Shown here one piece after another: positions 1 through 10,946 of a DNA stretch of 64,000 bases. Under the pieces are notes generated by a model that saw only the letters and a list, made by a program, of their open reading frames with translations, was not told where the DNA came from and made no database searches. This DNA is from Moniliophthora roreri. Lineage: Eukaryota; Basidiomycota; Agaricomycetes; Agaricales; Marasmiaceae. The stretch's first letter is position 1. Every line of letters starts with the position of its first letter. The DNA is taken from NCBI GenBank assembly GCA_001466705.2, contig LATX02000189.1:186001-250000 (forward strand), written 5' to 3'. A program made the translations under genes and the position numbers.

Positions 1-1560
1 TGGATCTAGCGAATGAATTACATTAAATCTGGTGTTTATTAGCCGTGTCTCAAGCGGTAGTAAGTCAATGCTCATTCTCAGAAATGAGGGTTGAACTGCG
101 TCGACAAGACATCCTTTGAGGTATGGCGAACTTACATCCATCGGTTTGGTGGTGAGCCAGGCATGAGTTGAGACTCAGCTAGGAGCGAAGATATCTGTTA
201 CCTAGTTCTGGTGTCAGTATGACAAGGAAATATAAGACTTACGGTCAAGGAGTGGTATCAAGGAATAGGGGGTATTGTCGTGAAGCAAGTGGGAACTCAA
301 ACACATTTTACTTCCAAGGAATATTGGAGTTCGAGACTTGTGGTCATAAACCAAGAGAAAGAGGTACTGCCAGTTGCTGTTCTTGGTCTAGTCGGGCGGA
401 GACAGCCTCGTAGCTGAAAGTAAGTGACGGAAGGACGTCACTCCTGCTAGAAAGTATGCAGAGCCGGGAAAGAATATGTTCGTCGCTGGGGGAAGGCCTC
501 TGGTGAAACACGGCAAATTGAGTGGGAGTCCATGATCGGATTGGCGACTCCGAACTATCAGGAAGTACCACCTCCAATGCTTGCTTGGCAGACTCGATGT
601 ATGTGCGGATGCGTATGAGTATATGGGTATGAAATCCTTTGGTAGATACGAAAATGGACGTCGCAGTAAGTAAGCCTTCGTAGCCACTCCCCAGATTGGT
701 GCAACTTCTGGCAGTTTTAGCATGTCTCGGGCTCCCAAATCGAGTCACGAAAATTGCAATGTCGACAGCATTCCCCCGCAATGCCCTGCATGCTGAACAT
801 GTTACGAAGTTTATCCCGGATGTAAGAGTCGAGTGTCTTCAAAGTGTTCCATGAAACTAAATATGGGTAGCGAGGGGTAGAGCTGTGATGCGAACTAGTT
901 GGTGGGGAAGTTGAAGTTGTGTTGGCGTCTAATCGGCGCCATGCACCGATGGAGCACCGTCGGGTTGACACAATCCGCGATTGTCTATATGGCGATTAAC
1001 GTACACCAGTTCCATCTGGCCCCGCACGCTTCAAATTCGAGTAGATACTCATCTATGTCACTATCAGTGTCAGAGGGGTTGATTCGGGACTTGTAACCTC
1101 AGGATTCCTGATCTGACGAGTAGGGTTGGCTAGACTGGCAGAGGACTTGGCATAGTTGCTTTTACCACGTAGTAGTAGAAATCGAATTTTTGCCTTCCAC
1201 TACGACTCCAATCTGCATGTCACCTTCCTCGCAGGCGATTACGGGCTTGTTCGACCTGTCTTTCTTACAAATCGTTCTTTAGCACTGACCCGAAGTTCCA
1301 ATTTCAGCGTACTCTTGGCACACGGCGTGCAACAGGCCGCAGCAACAGGCATTGAATACAAGTTGGGGCAGCATCTCCATTACAATAGTTCATCGTACAA
1401 GTATCCGTGCTCTCAGTCATCGAGTTCGTAAATTTTGGACACATCGAGCGATCGAGCGGTTTCAAAGCGGTTCGCGAGATCTCTGAGCGACAAGAAAGGA
1501 CAAGCCCCTTGACCGGTAAGATGACTCCTTATGTCAATAATGCCGGGAACATGATGAAAT
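1..1560. other. Upstream intergenic stretch, no supported gene
   Basis: No recognisable gene. Overlapping minus-strand open frames lie between about 340 and 1110. One acidic stretch near 1030-1110 (minus) reads like coding sequence and is followed by a Cys-containing frame ending near 717, but no start, consistent splice set or family could be established. The rest holds nothing I can name. Confidence 0.4.
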
Positions 1561-1617
1561 CGCCGCGCTTTCTGGTTGCCAGTTGGGTACCTCGTGCTTC
1601 AGACCTTGAGCTTTACA

Positions 1618-1623
1618 TATAAA
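1618..1623 (+). promoter_or_regulatory. TATA box of the glyoxal oxidase gene
   Basis: TATAAA lies 131 bp upstream of the chosen ATG at 1754 and is followed by a pyrimidine-rich leader, the usual layout of a strongly transcribed fungal gene. Inferred from motif and position only. Confidence 0.5.
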
Positions 1624-1753
1624 GCTTCCAGGTATGGTACCAATCCTTTCCACATCTGTTTCCTTCTGTCTGACCCGGCTTCTTTTATAACTTGTTCCAG
1701 GGTCCTCGGTTCCACTCATTTTCATCCACAAACTACTCTACGATTTCGTTCCA

Positions 1754-3912
1754 ATGTCAGCACTTTCTAGAGTGCTTCAACTGTCGTTATGGCTCGGCGC
1801 ATCGACTTCTGCAGCATTGGCAGCAACCGCTGGAGCTTTTGCTGATGGAGGAAATACGCAGGTCAGCGCCATGATGGTACGTGCTTGGTCCAAGTCTCAA
1901 CCTGGATCTTGCTCATCTAGTCTCCTTGGCTGCGTTTTTCCATAGATGTTCGTTGGGAACGATGAGAAGGTATACATTTTGGACAAGGCGGAGAGCAACG
2001 CTGCTCAGATAAACGGACATCCAGCATGGGGTGCTGTCTGGTGAGTGACACAAGTACATTCCTACAGGGTTCTAGCTGATTCCATAACAGGGATATCAAT
2101 ACACATCAAACCAACTTAATGGATGTTAGAACCAACGTCTTCTGTGCTGGAGGAATGCATCTACCAAATGGATCGTATGTCACATTCGGTGGCAACAAGG
2201 CCATTGGTCCAGGAGACAGTAAATCTTCAGACGGACAGGATCTCTTTGATAACCGACTTGGAGTATATGACGGTCGCAACGCTATTCGGCTGGTCGACCC
2301 CTGCACGAGTTCAGATGACTGGAGCTCAAGCAAGTGTCAATGGTTTGATGACCCCTCCGTCCTGGCCATGCAGAAGCAACGCTGGTATGCAGCTGCAGAG
2401 CCTTTAGGTGATGGTTCCATTGCTATTATAGGCGGATACACCAACGGTGGATATATCAACCGAAACTACCCCAACGATGACCCTGCAACCTCGCATGGCG
2501 GATCTGAACCCACTTATGAGTTCTTCCCATCCAATGGTAGAGAGGCGAAAGTAATGCAATTCATGATAAAGACGTCCGGTCTCAACTCCTATGCTCACAC
2601 CTATTTGATGCCTTCCGGAAAGATGTTTGTACAGGCCAACTACTCGACAAGTGAGTGTTTGCTTTCGTTTTCCTGGCACGCTGACTAAACGAGACCCATA
2701 GTCCTTTGGGAACCTGAGACCAACGTCGAGACAGATCTTCCTGATATGCCTAACCAGATTGTTCGTGTCTACCCCGCATCAGGTGCCACCGCAATGCTCC
2801 CGCTTACTCCTGCCAACAACTATAACCCCACTATATTATTCTGTGGTGGTATATACATGCCCGACGAGGCCTGGGGTGACTTTTCATTCCCTCGCGTCAA
2901 CACCTGGGAAATACCAGCTTCCCGAGACTGCCAGCGTATCACTCCTGAACCAACAGACGGCTCCTCGCCAACATACGTAAAGGACGACGACATGCTTGAG
3001 ACTCGCACCATGGGCCAGTTTGTCACACTTCCCGATGGCAAGCTTCTTGTCGTCAATGGCGCTTTTAATGGAACGGCAGGATATGCTCAGGCTACTGGCC
3101 AAACAAAGTTGTACGGTGATATGCCTTATGGGATGTCGCTCGCATCTGGGCCCGCTGAAACCCCTGCGGTTTACGATCCGAACGCGGAACCCGGCCAAAG
3201 ATGGTCTAACCAGGGCTTCGAAGCAAGTAGCATTCCTCGCCTGTATCATTCGACCGCCATCTTGCTACCAGATGCATCGGTCCTCATTGCTGGTTCTAAT
3301 CCGAATGTCGACGTAAACACGTCTACCATCTTCCCCACAGAGTATCGGGCTGAGATCTTCTACCCTTCCTATTTCTCCGCTTCTACACGTCCAGTTCCTT
3401 CAGGCATTCCAACCACTTTGACCTATGGGGGTAATTCCTTCGATATCACTGTTCCCGCCAGCTCGTTTTCTGGAGACGCTAATCGGGCCGCTGAGAACAC
3501 TCACGTCTCGGTTGTTCGTCCGGGATGGACTACTCACTCGATGACCATGGGCCAGAGGTATCTACAGCTCAACAACACATATACGGTCAACGAAGACGGT
3601 TCCATCACACTCCATACCGCTCAGATGCCTCCAAACGCCAACATCTTCCAACCTGGGCCAGCCTGGGTCTTCGTTGTCGTGAACGGCATCCCAAGCAACG
3701 GTACATACGTCACGGTTGGCTCCGGTAAGATCGAGCAACAGACGCTCTCCGCTGCGTCCTCTTTGCCTGCCAGTCAGCGCCGTGAAGGTGCAACTGGAAG
3801 CGCTGATGGCTCAACTACCGGCGGTAACAACGGGGGTGTGACCCTTTCAGCGGGCATCAACGTTGCATTAAGTGCCGTCTTGGCCTTCTTAGCACTCGTC
3901 ATTAATCTATGA
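1754..3912 (+). CDS. Glyoxal oxidase-like copper radical oxidase, probably GPI-anchored
   Basis: Four exons (1754-1876, 1946-2040, 2091-2650, 2702-3912) give about 662 residues. A signal peptide covers roughly residues 1-29. The copper-radical signature of the AA5_1 family is present: Cys in NVFCAGG (about 91), Tyr in QRWYAAAE (about 172), the Tyr-His pair in RLYHSTAILLP (about 441-442) and the distal His in GWTTHSM (about 538). Family members oxidise small aldehydes and make H2O2 outside the cell, feeding peroxidases. Unlike secreted glyoxal oxidase of about 560 residues, this one ends in a Ser/Gly-rich spacer and a C-terminal hydrophobic stretch that suits GPI anchoring. The start gives a good signal peptide and follows a TATA box. 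The substrate is not predictable; other copper radical oxidases share the motifs. Confidence 0.9.
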
Positions 3913-4299
3913 CCTCAGAGCCCTACATGGTGGGGTGTCAGCCTCTTCACACAATTGGTTTTGCAACCATACTAAAAGGACATTCGTACAGTAATTCTAT
4001 TTCCATTCGTGTGGAGCGTAACTATTCCCTAGAAACGACCTTTCATGACATATGGACTTCTTGGAATCTTGGACTAGGAATCTTGGACTTTGTGACATAG
4101 GATACAACACATTCTAGTTGTCTGTTTCAATCTGTTCTAATTGGTACCACTTGCATTCATGCAAGCTGCAAACCAAAGTTGGCAGTACATACACAACCGA
4201 TCTCAGTTCAAGAATGTCACTAATGATGCTGAGAGCACGGCAAGAAAAGGTAGTTTCTGATTCATCCCGAATGGAATAACTAGTGTTTTAAGAATACGC
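3913..4299. other. Convergent 3' intergenic region
   Basis: The spacer between the ends of two convergent genes holds presumptive 3' UTRs. A short direct repeat of 'ggaatcttgga' type occurs near 4058-4092. No coding signal was seen. Confidence 0.4.
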
Positions 4300-6073
4300 T
4301 CACACTTCTTCTAGTCGCTCGATCGCCTTCTGTAGGACCTCCCGTACATCAGTCTCCCATGACCATTTCCAATTGTCCATAAGAAGACTACCCAGCTTGC
4401 GCAGATTGCGCTCAATATCGATAACTGGTGAATTGTCAAAATCAAAGCCGTCCAAACCTAGAGCCAAGTATCGCCCGTTCAACTGGGCTCTATTTGCTAC
4501 CTCCTGGGTCCAAGGACGTCGTATTGAATCGTATATCCTGAGCGCTCTAGGAATTGTATCTCGGGTTGTACTTGAATGTCCGAGAAGTTCCGCGAGGATG
4601 TATGCATCCTAGCCACAAACGTGAATAAGTTGATTTATTTTCATACTTAGCAGCATACTTCAATAGCTTGACCTGCCCCAGTGCCTTGATGTGGAACACA
4701 CGCATGAGCCTAGCAGGAACACGTTTAAGTTCCGATTCCTAAAGGAATGATACATATTCACGTACGGCGTCACCAAGGAGGGCCACATTCTCGAAGACAT
4801 AGGAAGACAGAGGCTTTACGGTGTGGATTGCCCATTTCGTCGGATTCTGGATGAGCTGAGGATGTTGCGACATAATGCACCACTTCGTACAGGAAAGAAA
4901 AGAAAAAAAAAACAAAGCTCACCTTTAACCAAGCTCTTGCCTCTGGTTCCCACTTCTCGAAAGAGGTTAGGCTATAAACTTCGTTCAAACCGACGTTTTC
5001 GCTCCAATGACCCGGATATATCGAGCCTTGGAGCTCTTTCTTAAGGTTAAACACGACAAGGTTGATCATTTGACCAAAGGATACTGGATACACTATAATG
5101 AACTTGTCCAGGTTAGATAGGTACGACCATGGGAAGGAGGATTGATCCTTACATTATTCTGCCCGATGTACTAATACAACTGGGTGAGCGCATCTTTAAA
5201 AAATAAATAAATAGAAGACGACTTACTACCACAGGGTGCTGTGGTAATGAGATACCATCGCTACCTCTTGTCCCTAGCCCATCGCAGGGTATCAGGGAAC
5301 GATAGGCAGTCCAACCAGAGAACTCGGGATCCAGTTGACTTGTGTCTGCGGGAGATCGTCCTTTGCTCTGTGCCACTGCGGATCTCTCGAGGAGAAGGCA
5401 AGAGCGTGTCACAGACCTTATGCCATCCGCACCAACGAGTACATCACATGTGGCAGTAGTACCGTCCTGGAAATGAAGCCGAATTGGACCGTTATCGTCC
5501 CGTGAATATGAGTTAAGACGCTTGGAGTAATGAATCTGGCAGCTGGGAGGTAAACGACGAAGAACAGTTCCCTGAAAGTGACCTCGATGAAACGTTGTCA
5601 AGTTTCCTAGAATGGAAGTCAGAGATATGGTGTCGAGCATTACAGTACCCACCTCGTCCCTTCATCTTGAGAAACTCGATACCTTTCGCTTGGTCACTTC
5701 TTCTGAACGAGAACGCGAGAGCTGCGGAGTAACCTCAGCGGAGGCGGGATGTTCGGCAATGAAACTAAACGCACTTTTGTCCTGTGCTGGAAAGGATAAA
5801 GAAACCTTCCTCATGTCGTCGGCGAGACCCATAGCTTCCAATACAGCCCATGTACGAGGCCACATTCCGATGCCTGCACCAAAAACCGACAATTCTGGAG
5901 TGGACTCATAGACATTAACTGAGATCGAAGGAAACCTTGATAGTGCGTAAGCGTGCGTCAATCCTCCGATACCGTTTCCACTGTTTTACAGTAAAATTAC
6001 AATGATGGAAGTATGAATACGCCAAATTTACCGACCAGATAGCGACTCTGAGTTTGACAGTGCTATGGAGCAT
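4300..6073 (-). CDS. FAD-dependent monooxygenase, salicylate hydroxylase-like
   Basis: A multi-exon gene read on the minus strand. The start at 6073 is chosen because its exon joins, through an intron with donor gtcggt, to give the FAD Rossmann motif AICGNGIGGL. Then follow the mid-protein GADGIRS (DG) motif near 5430 and the second FAD-phosphate region, LLGDA joined to AHACVPHQGTGAGQAIE at 4660-4800. The C-terminus reads ERLEEV then stop. This order is that of class A flavoprotein monooxygenases such as salicylate hydroxylases, which use NAD(P)H and O2 to hydroxylate aromatic acids. The real substrate cannot be told from sequence. A possible catabolic or secondary-metabolite role is inference; the next recognised gene downstream of its start is an O-methyltransferase, but no cluster is evident. 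Confidence 0.85.
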
Positions 6074-6429
6074 GTCGGTACTTGCTGCTACTGTTGGGGC
6101 TCGACTTCGTGGGGGAAAGGGTAGGCGAAGGCCTGGTTGACGGGCATTAAAAGGGTTCTATGGATGATCCCCATCGCACCGCGGCATATTGACCCGAGTG
6201 AGAATAGCTGAGAAGTTGTTCTATGGGCCTCACAAGTGGCGCTTATTAGTCGGTGAATCCGTTATTTTCGCTGTGAGGTCCTACTTTTACTGTACGGGTT
6301 GATTGCATTAGCCAAGCCTGTCAAAATAATCTAAAAGAAAATGTTACAATCTTGTTTGATATCCTCAGAAGTACACGTGAATCAAAGGGCCACGGCACTG
6401 GGGTCCAGTTGGTGTGTATCAGGAAATGC

Positions 6430-6804
6430 TTAGTCTCGACTGAGTGGACTGTACTCGCGGATAGAAGCAAAAATCGTTCCGTACCTTTCGCCACCATCGC
6501 AGGGTCCGCGGACAGACCGGCTGACTAGGTCAAACCGTGTAATCCCTTCCACAAAGAGACTATCTTGAGATACTTTCCAATCTGTGCAATCCGAGCGAGT
6601 CTCTGTAGTACGTACTGTGCAAACACCCACTGATAAGCGGAACAGCCAGTAGGCAAACCCTATGAATAGTGGGTTATGAAATTGTGCTAGCCAGACTTCG
6701 CTGACCTCCTCAGGGGTGGCAGAGAGAATGCAGTATGTGGCGTACTTGACTTCGTGGCTTCTTTCGCGTCGAAACCCTACATATACACGCGGTCTTCCTC
6801 GGAT
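6430..6804 (-). CDS. Possible terminal exon of an unrecognised gene
   Basis: A 125-codon frame on the minus strand is open from a splice-acceptor-like TAG just above 6804 to a stop at 6430. It reads like protein (aromatic and acidic residues, for example HEVKYATYCILSATPEE, then a hydrophobic stretch FIGFAYWLFRLSVGVC), with no stop in 375 bp. Upstream exons up to about 7000 could not be fixed; frames there contain candidate donors (gtacgt near 6860). No family was recognised. It may be a partly decayed gene. Confidence 0.3.
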   Translation of the reverse strand: MRGRPRVYVGFRRERSHEVKYATYCILSATPEEVSEVWLAQFHNPLFIGFAYWLFRLSVGVCTVRTTETRSDCTDWKVSQDSLFVEGITRFDLVSRSVRGPCDGGERYGTIFASIREYSPLSRD

Positions 6805-7153
6805 CTACATAATAGAAGTATGGCATCAATATACCAGTCTACCAGAAAAATCAGGTAACTACACGTACGATTTGAAATGGGAAAGGTGACTACTTGTGTC
6901 GTTCGTCGAAAGTATGTGAGAGGTTTTCGTGGCTGTGAGACGGACCGACTCCGAGTGGCAGTTTTTTTTCTCACCCGTAAAACGTTTCCTTACGATTCTA
7001 CACATTTCGCGGGCGAATAAATTATCCGCTTCTAAGCCACAATCAAGAACACGACAGCAGAAAAGACATGCACAAACGCGAAAATACGGAGACCTTTGGA
7101 TAACTAGGAATGTTGACAACTGAAAATAGAACTATGGGAACAAGTTAGTCCTA

Positions 7154-10100
7154 TTACGAAGGGTCTCGCCTGCAAAGTCCTCGTCCAATCTGCGCAGCAG
7201 CAGCCAATAAAGATCCATCAGGTATTGTCGTCTCTTCTTCCTCTTCTTCTTTGTATGGGATCTCGCTGAACACCATTCCTCTTTCGCTGAAGTCCAGTGC
7301 TCGTCTGGCGTGAAGTTTCGAGTCATTGGGCTCCGAGAGCTCCAAAGTGCGCATGAGCGAATTCAAATTGCCTCCAGTTCTGCCACAAAGGAGAGCTGAA
7401 GGCGTGATTATACTTTCGGAACGTTTTCGGGGCATGCCTGGTGAAAGTTGGGCGTGTGATTTGCGGCGTGTGATCTGGCGCACTGCGATCGGGGATGGTG
7501 GAGAAAGAGGAGACAATGAACTGGAAAGTGGTGGTATCGGTGACGGAGAGGCTGATGAGGGTTCATACCCCTGACGAATTGGAATCATTGAAGGTGGATT
7601 GGGCGTGCCCCCTGTCGCTACACTCGACATATTCGCAAACGATGAACGTCGGCTCAGAGGCAATGTGGGGCGCCGAGGTGATAATGGTGAAGGTGGCGGA
7701 ATGCGGGAGAAGCTAGGAGTAGGTGACGTTGATCCCAGTTGCGATTGAGATTGGAAAGCTTGGGATAACTGAGCATGGGATGTTTGGCGCTTGATTGCCA
7801 TTTGTGACTGGGAGGGTTGTTTTGGGGAGAGGGCTGGGCGTGAAGGTGCGGGAGAGGGTGTGCCGGGCGGGATGGAGAGCGGTGACGGTTTCGCCTTTCT
7901 CGTCGAAGCTGTGATTTGCACGTTCGGTGTAGGCTTTGGAACGCCAGGTTTCTGGCCACTGAGGGGAAGTAAGCGCTTCCCAGTTCCTCTCAAAGCCTTG
8001 CCGAAACGACTCCTTGCTTCTTCAAACGATGGCAGTGCCATTCGTGATCCAAACGTTGGCGTTCCACATCTCGAATGCGACCGTTCGTATATCTCTGCTG
8101 GAATATTCAAAATATCTGCGTTTGTGCCACCGCCTGTCCGACTTGCCTGTGCCGCATCGAAAAATGCCGAACCACTGCCTGCCCGGACTCTCCTTTGTAC
8201 CGGAATATTATCAGGTATCGCCGTAATATGTCCAAAATGTGACCCGAGACCTTTCACTATCTTCGTCACTTTCCATCCAGCAGAATGCGCCAGAGATACG
8301 ATTTCTCGCAAAGTACGTTCTTGGCCATTGAATGTGACTTGCATCTAGCTCAATAGTCAATATCAGGCAAGCGGAGTACTCAAGAAGATTTACAGTCATG
8401 TCCATCCAATAGACGTTGGCACTAGCCTTACCAAGATTCGCGAGAAGAGGCGTCGGAGCCAGCCGGGTTATTGCTCCTTCAATACCCTCGAGACCTTCAG
8501 TAGAATCGCCTGCCTCGGTCGCAGACAAGGACGAGGTGCCAAAATTATCCATACACGCCATCGGAAGCACGAAGTCAGCAATAAGAAGCTTAGTATCATT
8601 GGTAGCTGCCTCGCGAAGACGTAGCAAGATCATTCGAGCATAATCGGCTGGCCAGTCATGGAGAACAACCCGGAGAATGAAGACAGCCGCGTCTTTTATT
8701 GGTTGAGGAGTGAAGAAATCGTGAACTGAGGTGCGTGGTTAGCATCTGTGACGATTGGCTCAGGACGAAAATAGATTGACCTTGAAATTCAGCGATCCCT
8801 TGTTCCAAGTACTCTGAACATTTCGCCTGCCACGCCTTCTCTCCCATGGCAACAACTACTTCTCGGTCTTGAACTACGAATTTCAATCCAAGTGCATCTT
8901 CATCTCCGGGCCTAGAGAATGCATGGGCCAGCAACATGCTCGTGGAGCCAATCCCACCTCCAACATCCACGATGACACTTCCCTTAGGTAGTGACTGCCA
9001 ATCGAATCCTGCAAAATGTGAGCGGAGCTCGTGCATTGGCGAACTAAGCATACCTTGAAGCACATTCCCTGGAATTTCCCAAGATTCTGTACCCGTCATT
9101 GCGATACCAAATCTCTCCAGCCGGAACCGGTTGGGGTTGGCCAAAGGATCCATTGGTGGTGTTGCAGACACCTTGCCAGTGGGATTTCTTTGATTGGACC
9201 CCGTTCGCTGATGTCCATGTCCACCGATGATTTTGTCAAGGTTTACTTTCAAACCAGGGAGATGTCCTGGGCGATCTGCGCCGTTTACGCGATTACCATC
9301 AATTCCTTCGCCTTCGAGCCAGCCGAAGAACCCGATTCCTTCGCAGCCAAATGCGTAGTTGAATGGCGCTCGAGTAGGGTCTTTGGTATTCTTATGAGAA
9401 TACGGAGAAAGGAGGTATGCTTCCGTGAGGTACGCTGCGGATTTCTGTAGCTCGTCGGTACTAACGACTGCATCTCAGCATCGCTACTGCGTTGTTGGAG
9501 ACTCAACTCACCACATGCCGACATAGGCTGCCACTCCATTCGTGTTCCGGTACTTGGCCTCAGGGCTGTAGTTGCTCGGTGAAACTAAGATCCTCGAGAT
9601 AGAGCGGGCGACGTACAACTTCTTTAAATCCTCTACAGGTTTCCCAGTACTCATTATGGAAGAAATACGATTGTTTGCGAATACATCGGGTGACACTTCA
9701 CGGACGTAGTGGTGAGTCGACAGTAGCCGTAATATATGGGCTTTTGAGGAACAAGATCGTTCAGACGACAGTGAAATCAATAAGAGGCAAACACGTACCA
9801 AGCTTGCTTTCTTCCACGCCATTTTCTTCGGAAATCTTCGCAACGTGTAAACCGTCAGGCCCTGCTTTCTGAAGGATTTCTGGCGTGTGCGACGCCTCGA
9901 ATAATCTCATACACGCAGGAAGGTGATACTACCGAAAGGCGGTCAGTTGAAGGGGACGCGTCGTCAAAGGTCGTTTTAAAATCAAGTGTTTGAAACACCC
10001 CACGAACACTCACCGACATTACTGCATCACTGAGGTATAGAAATGGCTGCTGAACGGTGGCACTTATCTGGCCGCAGGCTCCTATGATTTTGTTGATGGC

Positions 10101-10472
10101 AAATACAACATCTGGATGTGTCGTGAGCATCTCTGATTGCGAATTTGGATCCCAAGGGGAGTCTAGTGAAGGAAAATCGATTGGAGTCGAAGGTGGAGTC
10201 GAAGGTGTTGATAACGGAGATGTCTGAGAATATGTCGATATTGAGGGCGAAGGTGGTGGCGACGCGTAACAACCGCTTTTGAACAGTGACGCCCCTGGCG
10301 ATTCTTTTGTACAAGGAGATGAAGAAGATGATACGTCTGCCGCACGAGGTGACCCAGGAGTTGATGAGTTCAATATCTCCCCGGAGGCGCTTGCCTCGGC
10401 ATATACCTGTTCCATCTCCTCCAAGGCATCACCAATTATCGCGTGGAGCTGCCTGAGTGCAGAAAAAGTCAT
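7154..10472 (-). CDS. O-methyltransferase with long disordered C-terminal tail
   Basis: A multi-exon minus-strand gene. The N-terminal dimerisation-type helix region is interrupted by a Ser/Pro-rich insert of about 80 residues. The core has the SAM-binding motif VIVDVGGGIGS (near 8960) and the catalytic-base region VVLHDWPADYARMI (near 8660), as in plant/fungal class I small-molecule O-methyltransferases. The methyltransferase fold ends at GWKVTKIVKGLGSHFG, where family members normally stop. Here the frame continues for about 340 more residues rich in Ser, Pro, Arg, Gln and Lys, with an acidic patch EEEEEETT near the end. The last exon (8344-7154) joins the core through a clear GT-AG intron (YWMDMT to MQVTFN). 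The methyl acceptor is unknown. Confidence 0.85.
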
Positions 10473-10946
10473 CTGCGAGGCTGATGTCTGGGACGAAACG
10501 AGAGCGAAGAGCTCAAAATGGCGGTAGGGGGAGGGAGAGGGAGAGAGGGAGAGAGAGCAACAGTGCCTTTTGAAATCCCGATGCGTCCGACCCTATGATG
10601 GCCACAATGATGCAAGTCCAATAAAATGAAGAAGAGACACGTCCGAAGCTGGCGATCGACATCTCTGAGAAGCCTTTTCGCCTGTCGTTCCTGTCTTCGA
10701 GCCTAGGCCGGCGCTGGTCTCGCAGTCACACTTTCTGCTCATCTCTGCGATTTCCGCGGCCATCGACGCCGGACGCATATCCACTGTAAATGTCAGCCTG
10801 TCCTGACACTGTCTATCAACACAAAGGAAGCATCGTTGGCACCGGCACCGTATCCGGATACCTGTGCCAACAGTAGAGTTGCTTGACGTTCCCATTTGAT
10901 CTAATAAAAAAAGGTATTATACATGCGGTACATCACTTCTCGTCCT
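10473..10946. other. Intergenic region between methyltransferase start and DUR3 end
   Basis: Contains the purine-rich leader of the methyltransferase gene and the 3' end of DUR3. A 100-codon minus-strand frame at 10593-10895 is Cys/Arg-rich with no splice support and is not accepted as a gene. Confidence 0.4.
10526..10558. repeat. GA-rich microsatellite
   Basis: An imperfect (GGGA/GA)n purine tract about 55-85 bp upstream of the methyltransferase ATG. On the coding strand it is a CT tract, common in fungal 5' leaders. Confidence 0.7.

Noticed and set aside
344..781. 145-codon minus-strand open frame near the left edge
   Set aside because: Three overlapping frames are open here, none with a family resemblance or credible start. 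Composition is not convincing and it overlaps a competing frame of similar quality.
4300..10472. Secondary-metabolite gene cluster (monooxygenase plus O-methyltransferase)
   Set aside because: No backbone synthase, transporter or regulator is associated, and the intervening exon is unrecognised. Two tailoring-type enzymes side by side are not enough.
10593..10895. 100-codon Cys/Arg-rich minus-strand frame
   Set aside because: Short spacer between two genes, no homology, no splice signals. Considered chance.
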